Shown here one piece after another: positions 1 through 5,356 of a stretch of 11,733 nucleotides of DNA; positions within the stretch are counted from its first letter, which is position 1; each line of letters starts with the position of its first letter. The stretch comes from Oscillospiraceae bacterium (lineage in GTDB: Bacteria; Bacillota_A; Clostridia; Oscillospirales; Oscillospiraceae). The stretch is from contig CADAPN010000067.1 in assembly GCA_902789835.1 (NCBI GenBank), positions 1 to 11,733 on the forward strand. Reading direction: 5' to 3'. Below the pieces are notes generated by a model, which was given only the letters and a program-made list of their open reading frames with translations, made no database searches and was not told the DNA's origin. A program made the translations under genes and the position numbers.

Positions 1-48
1 CGGGAACAGGTGACGCATTATATCAACAGCCAAAAGGAACGTGCGTAA
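1..48 (+). pseudogene. C-terminal end of a probable IS200-type (Y1) transposase, cut by window edge
   Basis: An open frame enters from the left edge and ends at TAA 46-48, giving 15 residues ending HYINSQKERA. The pattern of a helix ending in Y-I-x-x-Q-K/E just before the stop is typical of the C-terminus of small Y1 (IS200/REP-associated) transposases. REP-like hairpins begin within 120 bp, which fits such a transposase. The visible piece is far too short for a firm assignment, and it could be the end of any helical protein. Whether the gene is intact upstream cannot be seen. Confidence 0.3.
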
Positions 49-116
49 CAAAGGGAAATGAGGTGCAGGGCATGAAGGTGGCATCCGGCTATGGGGTGGC
101 AAGAGGTGAGGCAGAT

Positions 117-152
117 GTTAAGACAAAGGGACGTGTTAAGACAAGGGGACGT
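117..152 (+). repeat. Two tandem 18-bp units containing the REP-like GGGACG core
   Basis: Units at 117-134 and 135-152 read gttaagacaaagggacgt and gttaagacaaggggacgt, one mismatch apart. Each carries the GGGACG start of the hairpin loop motif found in the REP-like elements elsewhere in the window, so these look like degenerate half-elements at the edge of a REP cluster. Confidence 0.6.
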
Positions 153-160
153 AGCTTTCG

Positions 161-229
161 TCTGACACTAGCAAACACGGGGACGGTCCTTTTGTCTCGC
201 CCGTGTCAGAGGGACGGTTCTCTTGGCAC
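161..229 (+). repeat. REP-like hairpin cluster with GGGACGGTTCT loop
   Basis: The best hairpin has arms 203-210 (GTGTCAGA) and 222-229 (CTTGGCAC) around the 11-nt loop GGGACGGTTCT at 211-221; seven of eight positions pair if G-U is allowed. A diverged core GGGACGGTCCT sits at 180-190, flanked by ACACGG (175-180) and CCGTGT (201-206), which can also pair. TCTGACAC at 161-168 is the exact complement of GTGTCAGA at 203-210, so alternative larger foldings exist, as in paired REP elements. Confidence 0.6.
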
Positions 230-269
230 ACCCGCCGCCCCGCCACACCTGAAATGCACCATTGACCTG

Positions 270-371
270 ATGGAAGAGCTACACTGTGAGATGAGTTCCG
301 TCTACCGTCTCCGCGCCCGGACAATAGAAAAGCTCCTGCACCTTCGTTACGGCGCAGGAGCGGGGGATTGA
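270..371 (+). CDS. Small helical protein or remnant, phage-like context
   Basis: ATG 270 to TGA 369-371 encodes 33 residues (MEELHCEMSSVYRLR..., ending RYGAGAGD). The frame is open further upstream to 63, but that part runs through REP-like repeats and is low-complexity, so the N-terminal extension is not credible. The predicted peptide is a charged amphipathic helix with a Gly-rich tail. No clear ribosome site precedes ATG 270. It lies upstream of a broken holin and may be a small phage gene or its remnant. I do not recognise the family. Confidence 0.35.
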   Translation: MEELHCEMSSVYRLRARTIEKLLHLRYGAGAGD

Positions 372-428
372 TATGATATTTAATTCTCGACATCAATATG
401 TTTTGGTGATACTGTAAATGTAAATTAG

Positions 429-569
429 GAAGAGTTCTTCAACGCCGTCAAGGAGATTCTCCCGGCCATCCTCGGCGGTGAACTGTACATCCCCGGTTTT
501 TTCACGCAGAAGGAACTTAATATCAGAAGCGGCTTAAACCACCTGTATGCCTTAAATTACCGAGGATAA
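429..569 (+). pseudogene. Start-less remnant of a small, probably phage-derived, protein
   Basis: An open frame of 46 codons begins right after an in-frame TAG (426-428) and ends at TAA 567-569. It reads EEFFNAVKEILPAILGGELY, then a hydrophobic stretch and a charged tail ending HLYALNYRG. The composition is protein-like and GC-rich at third positions, unlike the AT-rich bases just before it, but no start codon or ribosome site is present. It lies between another small remnant and a holin, so it is probably a decayed member of a phage lysis or tail-end module. The family is not recognised. Confidence 0.35.
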
Positions 570-660
570 GTTGTAAAATCACGTTCATGAATAGGCATCA
601 TAATAAAATCATCTCACAATCCCGTCCTGTCATCAGGTAAGTCTGCCAGATTGTGAATAG

Positions 661-1059
661 ATGTTTTAACACCTGTTTTCTCATTTCATCTCTTCCATCA
701 TCAAAGCTTCTCTCGCCGCCGTCGGCGCATGGCTCGGCTATTTCCTGGGCGGAAGCGACGGCCTGCTCTACGCGCTGCTGGTCTTCGTGATCGTGGACTA
801 CCTCACCGGCGTCATGTGCGCCATCGAGGACCGAAAGCTCAGTTCCGCCGTGGGCTTTGGAGGCCTCTGCCGGAAGGTGCTGACCTTCCTGCTGGTGGGC
901 ATTGCCCAGGTTCTGGATGTCCATGTCCTGAACCAGCCCGGCGTCCTGCGTACCGCGGTCATCTTCTGGGCGATTGCAAACAACGGACTCTCCATCCTGG
1001 AGAATGCTGCCCACCTCGGCCTGCCCGTACCCGAACAACTCAAACAAGTACTCGAATAG
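661..1059 (+). pseudogene. Phage holin, Phage_holin_4_1 (toxin secretion/phage lysis) family, broken
   Basis: From 670 to the TAG at 1057-1059 the frame encodes about 129 residues with about four hydrophobic segments. Family marks are DYLTGV after the second segment and NNGLSILENAAHLGLPVP near the end, both typical of the 4_1 holin family, whose members form membrane lesions that release endolysin or toxin. The length is near normal. However, the only upstream in-frame ATG (661) is followed two codons later by TAA (667-669), and there is no Shine-Dalgarno sequence. The first other in-frame ATG (820) would delete the first two membrane segments. After the TAG the same frame stays open for 60 more codons to another TAG (1240-1242), beginning with a charged stretch LHNRDKK that would suit a holin tail. 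TAA and TAG at these points could each come from a Gln codon by one C-to-T change. No endolysin gene follows. I read it as a prophage remnant; a functional holin from a rare start codon cannot be fully excluded. Confidence 0.7.
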
Positions 1060-1242
1060 CTTCATAATAGAGATAAAAAATCAGCTCAAAGCCCAACGAA
1101 TAGTGGGTTTGAACTGAAAAGGAGTCGCAGCGGAGCGACTGAGCTTTCGCCCCCTCGCAAGACGGAAGCGAATGGATGCGAAGCTTGTGACGACGCCAGC
1201 GGCGAACACGAAATTGTAAACGGCGAACCTGTGGACGAATAG
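1060..1242 (+). repeat. Open frame beyond the holin stop; 3' part recurs near 3500 (repeat copy A)
   Basis: The holin frame continues open to TAG 1240-1242 with a polar sequence ending SGEHEIVNGEPVDE. The last part, from about 1188, is clearly related to 3502-3558, which also ends in GAATAG and is also followed by a GGCCCG-stem terminator; shared stretches include gacgacgcca and gcggcga. A 9-bp direct repeat ACGAATAGT occurs at 1096-1104 and 1235-1243. It may be an intergenic repeat element or the decayed end of a gene family. A short hairpin, AGTCGC/GCGACT, lies near 1124-1141. Confidence 0.5.
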
Positions 1243-1253
1243 TATACAGAACT

Positions 1254-1306
1254 ACCGGCCCGTTGTGAGGTGTGAATCCCACAACGGGCCGGTATAGTTT
1301 TTGTTT
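1254..1306 (+). terminator. Strong intrinsic terminator after the holin region
   Basis: A perfect 14-bp stem joins 1254-1267 (ACCGGCCCGTTGTG) and 1280-1293 (CACAACGGGCCGGT) around a 12-nt loop, followed by atagtttttgtttt. It would end transcription from the left. The outer GGCCCG/CGGGCC part of the stem is shared with the terminators near 3574 and 4783, while the inner pairs differ but still match. Confidence 0.85.
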
Positions 1307-1496
1307 TACACGGTTATAGTATTATATTATATGCAAAATATTATATGCAAAGCGCTATGATTACATGTATGATTACGATGACATGTACGACTTCGACTGA
1401 GAAAACAACAGTCTGACTCTGAAACTTGAGACAGAGAGCGCCGGACCGCCTGCAAGGTTTCCGACACTCTCTGCTATACAAGCTGTAGTTTAACAG
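1294..1496. other. Intergenic region with a 14-bp tandem repeat and decayed acidic peptide tail
   Basis: No intact gene is seen. Tandem units tattatatgcaaaa (1325-1338) and tattatatgcaaag (1339-1352) are present. In the frame ending at TGA 1398-1400, the codons from 1356 read YDYMYDYDDMYDFD, which looks like an acidic Tyr/Asp-rich protein tail, but an in-frame TAG at 1317-1319 and the lack of a start argue that it is a remnant at best. A hairpin pairs about 1434-1446 with 1469-1481; with G-U pairs it is complete only in minus-strand RNA, so it may belong to the 3' end of the minus-strand oxidoreductase transcript. Confidence 0.4.
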
Positions 1497-1541
1497 AAGC
1501 GGCGACCCGAGCAGCATATAAGCTGTCGGGCAGCCGCTTTT
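1497..1541 (-). terminator. Stem-loop terminator beyond the FAD oxidoreductase gene
   Basis: A long interrupted stem is built from AAGCGGC (1497-1503)/GCCGCTT (1533-1539), CCCGA (1506-1510)/TCGGG (1526-1530) and CAGC (1512-1515)/GCTG (1522-1525). It lies about 70 bp past the oxidoreductase stop. The T-run is better on the plus strand (TTTTCC) than on the minus strand (CTTCTGTT), so it may work in both directions or mainly shield the gene from plus-strand transcription. The strand given follows its position. Confidence 0.55.
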
Positions 1542-1612
1542 CCATTATACTGTAATTTCAGAAGGGAAGCAGTCCCTGCTGCAATGCAATATTGGGATCT
1601 GAAGGTTTATCC

Positions 1613-3307
1613 TCAGCCCTTGTTGTTCAGGTTCTCGGCGCTGGGAGCGGCGTCCTTGTCGTTGTCCAGAAGCTCGCCGTACCAGTCCTCTGCGACCGTC
1701 ACGCCGCAGAGATTCTCCAGGGCATGACGTGCCGCCTTGGAGCCTGCCCACATACCGACGGTCTGGCAGGACCCGCCGCCGTACAGCTCACCATCCCAGC
1801 CGGAGGTGCAGACACCGGCGGCATAAAGACCGGTGATCGGTTTGAAGCGGGCGTCGACCACCTGGGCATTACGGTTGATGCGGATACCGCCATTGGTGTT
1901 CAGCATACCGGAGGAGACGCACATGGCATAGAAGGGCGCGGTGTCGCAGGCCCAGAGGTTCTCCGCTGCTTTGCCCCATTCCTCGTCTACGCCGGAGGCG
2001 GCATAGCTGTTGTACTTCTCTACCGTGTCTTTCAGCGCTGCGGGATCCACGCCGATCTTCTCGGCCAGCTCTTCAACGGTGTCCGCCTTGAAGACGACCT
2101 TGGAGAGATTTTCATCAGCGAGCGCTGCGTCCAGCTCAGTCTGCAGATCCAGCTCCGCTCCGACACAGGCATCGGCAAAGCCGGAATAGTGACGAGTGCA
2201 GCCGCCGGCTTCATATTTCTGAATCATGGACTGGTCCAGAATGCTCCAGACATAGCCCTCTCCCTCGATCAGCTTGCCGGACTCGGAGGTGCCGAGATTG
2301 CCGCCCTGTGATTCATCCGCAAAGCGGACACCGTCTTCGTTGACAAAGAGATCGGTGTACTGCATCGTCGCAGCGACGCCGAGCGGGGAGTCATAGGCAA
2401 AGCCTGCGACGTTGTTGAACAGAGAGGAAACCGTCAGATGGTTGGCGCGGCCGTGAGCTGTCTGCTCCGCCATCAGGTGGCCGTCGCCGTCCTGACCGGC
2501 GCCCCAGCCGATGATCTTGTCCATATCCTGAGAAGAATAATAGGACAGCAGTGCCTTGTTGGTGGACATGCCGCCAGTGCAGAGAATAACCGCCTTGGCG
2601 TCGAGCTCAACGATCTTCTTGTCTGCGTCGATGTACTGCACACCGGTGCAGGTGTACTCGTCGGCCATCACAAGCGCCTTGGCACGGGCGTTCTTGCGCA
2701 TGTCGATGCCCAGCGCCTCCGCGTCAGGAGCGAGATACTTGTTGATCGCGCTGGAGCCGTTGCCGCCTTCATAGAAGGCAGGGCCCATTCCCTGATACCA
2801 GCCGACATTGTGCTTGCCGAACAGCCATGCGGAGTTGTAGCCGGCATCCAGAGCCTGCTCGTACCAGAGCATGGGATTGGCAATGTAATTTGTGCTCTTC
2901 AGATGGGATGCGGCAACCTCGCGGGCTTCTTCAGGGGTTTTCAGGGTGGCGGGACCGTTGCACTCGGCAAACAGGGTGGAGCCGCCCCAGAATCCGTTCT
3001 TCTCGAGGAGAACGACCTTGAGGTCCGGACCCTGCTCTTTTGCAATCATGGAGGCCATAAATCCGGCGATTCCGGAACCGACAACGACAATATCTGCTTC
3101 TTCTTTGGAATCCGGCTCGGAAACGATGCCGATTCCGGCGGCATTGTCATATCCGTTGCAGTATTTGGTTTCAAGTGCTTCAGCTGCGGGAGTGTCTGCT
3201 GCAAAGGCGGTTACACCGAAGCCGCTTAGGACGCCTGCGGCGGCCATGGCTGCCGCACCTGCTGCGGAGCCCTTCAGAAAATCCCGTCGGGAAATGTTCT
3301 TACTCAT
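1613..3307 (-). CDS. Tat-exported FAD-dependent oxidoreductase, flavocytochrome c / fumarate reductase-like
   Basis: The protein has 564 residues. It starts with a complete Tat signal: SRRDFLK at residues 6-12, an Ala/Gly-rich hydrophobic stretch, and an AFA site near 34-36. The mature part begins with the Rossmann FAD motif GSGIAG at 77-82 (VVVGSGIAG), an acidic residue in VVLLEK that binds the FAD ribose, then the second FAD contact AVILCTGG and a C-terminal GLYAAGVCTSGWDG block followed by a Gly-rich helix cap. This is the FAD_binding_2 architecture of periplasmic fumarate, urocanate and related enoate reductases. There is no FMN-binding domain and no haem CXXCH motif, so electrons must come from another protein. 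The substrate cannot be told from sequence. An AAGGAGG ribosome site (3317-3323) lies 9 bp before ATG 3307. No partner genes flank it, so it appears to be a single-gene unit. It is folded by the time of export, outside the membrane. Confidence 0.9.
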   Translation of the reverse strand: MSKNISRRDFLKGSAAGAAAMAAAGVLSGFGVTAFAADTPAAEALETKYCNGYDNAAGIGIVSEPDSKEEADIVVVGSGIAGFMASMIAKEQGPDLKVVLLEKNGFWGGSTLFAECNGPATLKTPEEAREVAASHLKSTNYIANPMLWYEQALDAGYNSAWLFGKHNVGWYQGMGPAFYEGGNGSSAINKYLAPDAEALGIDMRKNARAKALVMADEYTCTGVQYIDADKKIVELDAKAVILCTGGMSTNKALLSYYSSQDMDKIIGWGAGQDGDGHLMAEQTAHGRANHLTVSSLFNNVAGFAYDSPLGVAATMQYTDLFVNEDGVRFADESQGGNLGTSESGKLIEGEGYVWSILDQSMIQKYEAGGCTRHYSGFADACVGAELDLQTELDAALADENLSKVVFKADTVEELAEKIGVDPAALKDTVEKYNSYAASGVDEEWGKAAENLWACDTAPFYAMCVSSGMLNTNGGIRINRNAQVVDARFKPITGLYAAGVCTSGWDGELYGGGSCQTVGMWAGSKAARHALENLCGVTVAEDWYGELLDNDKDAAPSAENLNNKG

Positions 3308-3346
3308 TACATTGTACCTCCTTAAGCTACTTTGTTTTGTGCTTTC

Positions 3347-3352
3347 ATTATA
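3347..3352 (-). promoter_or_regulatory. Candidate -10 box (TATAAT) for the oxidoreductase gene
   Basis: A perfect TATAAT on the minus strand lies 40 bp before the start codon. The -35 region at normal spacing (ttccgt) is poor, so the promoter would need an activator, or the real start lies further upstream, where TGTGACA near 3396 resembles a -35 box. Confidence 0.35.
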
Positions 3353-3450
3353 TCGCCCTACAGATTAAAACGGAATTCTATCTTTGTCACACTCGTATTA
3401 AAAGATGTTAAATGCCAAAGAGACAGCCCCTGCAGCAAATGCCTGAACAG

Positions 3451-3479
3451 TGTGTCAGGGGGACGGTTCTCCTGACACA
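3451..3479 (+). repeat. REP-like hairpin, GGGACGGTTCT loop, perfect 9-bp stem
   Basis: TGTGTCAGG (3451-3459) pairs perfectly with CCTGACACA (3471-3479) around the 11-nt loop GGGACGGTTCT (3460-3470). It has the same loop as the elements at 203-229, 4892-4918 and 4925-4949, with a different stem sequence. Confidence 0.75.
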
Positions 3480-3501
3480 TTCTCAACGCAGTCCTCTGAG
3501 A

Positions 3502-3558
3502 GACGACGCCAAAAGCGGCGAGCCCGAAACGGTGATCGGCGAAGACATAAGCGAATAG
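3502..3558 (+). repeat. Repeat copy B, homologous to the segment before the terminator at 1254
   Basis: It aligns with about 1188-1242: both start gacgacgcca, contain gcggcga, and end in GAATAG, 10-15 bp before a GGCCCG-stem terminator. Read as protein, both end with similar acidic tails (SGEPETVIGEDISE here). The 5' part of the copy A element is missing and a REP-like hairpin sits there instead. It is a dispersed element or 3' gene relic. Confidence 0.5.
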
Positions 3559-3572
3559 GTATCTAAACTGTC

Positions 3573-3622
3573 GGCCCGCAGTGAGAAGCGATATGCTTCT
3601 ACTGCGGGCCGGTGCTTTTCTC
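3573..3622 (+). terminator. Stem-loop terminator of the GGCCCG family, probably bidirectional
   Basis: CGGCCCGCAGT pairs with ACTGCGGGCCG, and inside it AGAAGC pairs with GCTTCT around a small loop. The plus strand continues GTGCTTTTCTCTTT. It can end transcription from the left and may also act on the minus-strand membrane-protein gene, whose stop lies about 70 bp away. The stem is homologous to the terminator at 1254 with compensating base changes. Confidence 0.65.
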
Positions 3623-3686
3623 TTTCAATATGACTCTTCTTTGATTGTCCTCTTGAATTCCTCTTTTCCCGACAAGCTGGAATCCA

Positions 3687-3884
3687 TCAGTCGGAATTCT
3701 TCCTTACAAATAAAAGATACCCAGAGACAATTGCGAGGGCAAGAGGAAGCGCCCCATCAGCACCCGCGGTAAAATGATATGCCCCATTCGTAATAAACGT
3801 CGTATACAGATAATCTGCCAGATTCCAGAATGCCATAAATACAATAACAAACAGGACAAATGCTACATACTTGTTCTTAATCAT
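3687..3884 (-). CDS. Small two-span membrane protein of unknown function
   Basis: The protein has 65 residues. A basic start (MIKNK) is followed by a hydrophobic segment at about 5-23 (YVAFVLFVIVFMAFW), an acidic/aromatic linker with Tyr and Thr, then a second hydrophobic segment at about 43-60 ending in FVRKNSD. The predicted topology has both ends inside the cytoplasm. TAGAGGT, 5 bp before ATG 3884, serves as ribosome site. A promoter fits upstream (3946-3974). It is a single-gene unit between repeats. I do not recognise a named family or a function; a toxin of a type I system would usually be shorter and single-span. Confidence 0.7.
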   Translation of the reverse strand: MIKNKYVAFVLFVIVFMAFWNLADYLYTTFITNGAYHFTAGADGALPLALAIVSGYLLFVRKNSD

Positions 3885-3945
3885 TTTTACCTCTACACAG
3901 AATCATTTTCTTTTTTATCTTGACCCATTCAGATTTATCGCCCTG

Positions 3946-3974
3946 ATTCTACCACAACCACGTATCTGCCGCAA
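3946..3974 (-). promoter_or_regulatory. Candidate promoter of the small membrane protein gene
   Basis: On the minus strand TTGCGG (3969-3974) and TAGAAT (3946-3951) are 17 bp apart, and TGG before the -10 box gives an extended -10. It would give a leader of about 55 nt before the ATG at 3884. Confidence 0.45.
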
Positions 3975-4014
3975 TTGTCATTTTGCCATATTCACCGCCT
4001 CTGAGAAGTCTTCT

Positions 4015-4081
4015 CGCTGCGGGCCGGTGCTTTTTTCCGCCTGCGGGGAGCATTCTCCCGTCGAGGCACAGGGGCGCGGTT
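4015..4081 (+). repeat. 67-bp direct repeat, left copy, before the BrnT module
   Basis: It matches 4808-4874 with 5 differences in 67 bp and no gaps. It begins with the 3' arm of the GGCCCG-type terminator (ctgcgggccggtgctttttt) and continues into a GC-rich tract. The matching 5' arm is missing here, so this copy probably no longer forms the long terminator stem. Confidence 0.8.
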
Positions 4082-4095
4082 ATTCAAAAAAGAAC

Positions 4096-4124
4096 TTGCC
4101 ATAGAGATTGTTTTAGCCTATACT
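4096..4124 (+). promoter_or_regulatory. Promoter of the BrnT operon
   Basis: TTGCCA (4096-4101) and TATACT (4119-4124) each match the sigma-A consensus at 5 of 6 positions, with exactly 17 bp between them. The ATG of the toxin gene follows 29 bp after the -10 box. In BrnTA systems the antitoxin or complex usually represses this promoter; no clear palindrome was seen here. Confidence 0.7.
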
Positions 4125-4152
4125 GTATTCAGTGAAACAGCGGAGGAAAAGC

Positions 4153-4482
4153 ATGGCAGACAGATTTTATAGTAAGCGCAAAATGACGTTTGTCTGGGAT
4201 GAAGACAAGTTTAACATCAATCTGCGAAAACATAGAGTTTCCTTTTATGAGGCAGCTGCGGTATTTGATGATCCGCAGAGGGTTGAGATTCCTGATCTTG
4301 AGCATAGTGATGAAGAAGATAGATATATAACCATTGGATTAGTGCATGATATTCTGTATGTGGTATACTGCGACAGAGACAATCCGGAGACCGGGGAAAC
4401 CGACACACGCTTAATCAGTGCACGGAAGGCAAAAGGCTGGGAAATTGCATTGTACAACGATAATATTCAGGGAAGATATTGA
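4153..4482 (+). CDS. brnT: BrnT family toxin (RelE-fold ribonuclease)
   Basis: The protein has 109 residues from ATG 4153, chosen because GGAGG (4142-4146) lies 6 bp before it; an in-frame GTG at 4132 has no such site. Family marks are visible in order: FVWDEDKFNINLRKHRVSF near residues 13-31, EAAAVFDDP, an acidic EHSDEEDRY stretch, a strand pair ending LYVVYCDRD, and the C-terminal RLISARKAKGWE with the Arg of the active site, then Y near the end. BrnT has a RelE-like fold and cuts RNA to halt translation; it is neutralised by the gene product encoded next to it. The toxin comes first and the partner gene follows, as in BrnTA operons. The gene is AT-richer than the flanking repeats, suggesting transfer as a unit. 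Confidence 0.88.
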   Translation: MADRFYSKRKMTFVWDEDKFNINLRKHRVSFYEAAAVFDDPQRVEIPDLEHSDEEDRYITIGLVHDILYVVYCDRDNPETGETDTRLISARKAKGWEIALYNDNIQGRY

Positions 4483-4493
4483 AGGGAGGAACC

Positions 4494-4715
4494 ATGATGG
4501 GAAAAGAAATCAGATATACGCGTCAGATTGGCACTCCTTTGACCGAAGAACAGATTGCTCGTATTGAGGCTGCCAGAGACTTTGAAGACGAATATGATGA
4601 AGATTGCCCGGAAATTGATCCGGTCAAAACTCCCGAGCTGTATGAAGCACTGCTGAAGGCAACTGCGGAGAGAAACCGAAGAATCGAAAGAGTTCTTCGC
4701 GAAGCTGCAGGCTAA
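4494..4715 (+). CDS. Probable antitoxin of the BrnT module, not a typical BrnA
   Basis: The protein has 73 residues from ATG 4494 (or 72 from ATG 4497), 11 bp after the toxin stop. GGGAGGA (4484-4490) is the ribosome site, so the two genes form one operon. The protein is acidic in the middle (DFEDEYDEDCPEIDP), with a helix near LTEEQIARIEAARDF and a long Arg/Glu-rich C-terminal helix (LLKATAERNRRIERVLREAA). A typical BrnA ends in a ribbon-helix-helix DNA-binding domain with a basic Pro/Gly-rich tail, which I do not see. It is therefore a variant antitoxin assigned by position, and it may bind the toxin without repressing the promoter. Confidence 0.7.
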   Translation: MMGKEIRYTRQIGTPLTEEQIARIEAARDFEDEYDEDCPEIDPVKTPELYEALLKATAERNRRIERVLREAAG

Positions 4716-4782
4716 TGCTTCCCAATTCCCCCCGCACCCCTCAATTCTACTTTCACATTCCGCTTTAATATTGTGCCCAAGC

Positions 4783-4834
4783 GCCGGCCCATGGTGAGGA
4801 GAAATCCCGCTGCGGGCCGGTGCTTCTTTCCGCC
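4783..4834 (+). terminator. GGCCCG-family stem-loop after the BrnT operon
   Basis: GCGCCGGCCC (about 4783-4792) pairs with GGGCCGGTGC around 4814-4823 (one G-U pair), followed by TTCTTTCC. The loop is long at about 20 nt. It lies some 70 bp after the antitoxin stop and overlaps the start of the right copy of the 67-bp repeat. Confidence 0.55.
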
Positions 4835-4874
4835 TGCGGGGAGCTTTCCCCCATCGGGGCACAGGGGCGCGGTT
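4808..4874 (+). repeat. 67-bp direct repeat, right copy, after the BrnT module
   Basis: It is the partner of 4015-4081: same orientation, same length, 5 substitutions. The distance between copies is 793 bp and the BrnT operon with its promoter lies wholly between them, so recombination between the copies would delete exactly the toxin module. Confidence 0.8.
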
Positions 4875-4891
4875 CTCCGCAGCGATTGTTG

Positions 4892-4949
4892 AGACAGCAG
4901 GGACGGTTCTTGCTGTCTGCGGCCAGACAGAAGAACCGTCCCTCTGTCT
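4892..4949 (+). repeat. Inverted pair of REP-like hairpins
   Basis: The first hairpin is AGACAGCA (4892-4899), loop GGGACGGTTCT (4900-4910), TGCTGTCT (4911-4918). The second is AGACAGA (4925-4931), loop AGAACCGTCCC (4932-4942), TCTGTCT (4943-4949), which is the same element on the other strand. Six bases separate them, so the pair can also fold as one large cruciform, like a BIME of enterobacteria. All stem pairs are exact although the stem sequences differ. Confidence 0.75.
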
Positions 4950-4988
4950 CACAGACACGGCCGCGCCCGGTCCTTCCGATGCCGAAAG

Positions 4989-5024
4989 GAAAGTGCCCCG
5001 TTTTTTCTCACGCGGAGCACTTTC
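4989..5024 (-). terminator. Hairpin beyond the double-glycine peptide operon
   Basis: GAAAGTGCCCCG (4989-5000) and CGGAGCACTTTC (5013-5024) form a 12-bp stem which is fully paired only in minus-strand RNA (one G-U). It lies 13 bp past the stop of the 94-residue peptide gene. The T-run after it on the minus strand is weak (CTTTCGG), so termination is likely but may be leaky. Confidence 0.55.
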
Positions 5025-5037
5025 TTTTACAAGCGGC

Positions 5038-5322
5038 TCACAGAACCACGTATTTCATATCGACGTAGCCGTAGACGCCGTTCTTGTATGCCAGGAGATA
5101 ACCGTTCTCGGCATAGCGCATGTTCACGAGGATGGGCTCGCCGTCGGAGTAATAAGTGGACATGAACGCTCCGCCGGGGCTTTCCTGCATGACGAGAAGG
5201 GTTCCCATCGGCACGGTAACCGTTTTGTAGGCGTAATTGTTCAGGTTGTACTTAATATCCTGTGTGTCGCTTCCGCCGGCAACGCTTTCGAGCTGTTCGT
5301 TGGTCAATTCGATGTCGTTCAT
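5038..5322 (-). CDS. Double-glycine leader peptide precursor, 94 residues
   Basis: The first 17 residues (MNDIELTNEQLESVAGG) have the form of a class II bacteriocin-type leader: hydrophobic residues spaced along a short acidic helix and a GG cleavage site at 16-17. Such leaders are cut by C39-peptidase ABC exporters while the peptide is exported. The remaining 77 residues are rich in Tyr, Val, Gly and Asn, contain no Cys, and are predicted to be mostly strands; the end (GYLLAYKNGVYGYVDMKYVVL, residues 74-94) resembles one edge of an SH3-like barrel. AAAGGAGG, about 6 bp before ATG 5322, is a strong ribosome site. It is the second gene of a two-gene unit, 34 bp after the other precursor. It could be a bacteriocin, a signal or a secreted adhesive peptide. 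No exporter or immunity gene is in the window. Confidence 0.75.
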   Translation of the reverse strand: MNDIELTNEQLESVAGGSDTQDIKYNLNNYAYKTVTVPMGTLLVMQESPGGAFMSTYYSDGEPILVNMRYAENGYLLAYKNGVYGYVDMKYVVL

Positions 5323-5356
5323 GTTTTTCCTCCTTTTAATCTTCTGGGGGCGACGT

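Noticed and set aside
598..1065. 155-codon minus-strand open frame opposite the holin
   Set aside because: The plus strand shows clear holin motifs, and the antisense product has no recognisable domain.
1592..2311. Long plus-strand open frame opposite the oxidoreductase gene (and a similar one at 2438-3229)
   Set aside because: They lie fully antisense to a well-supported 564-residue protein, have no ribosome site, and their composition is that of a complement of GC-rich codons.
3871..4104. 77-codon plus-strand open frame across the region before the BrnT genes
   Set aside because: It runs through a promoter of the minus-strand gene and a dispersed repeat, and has no ribosome site.
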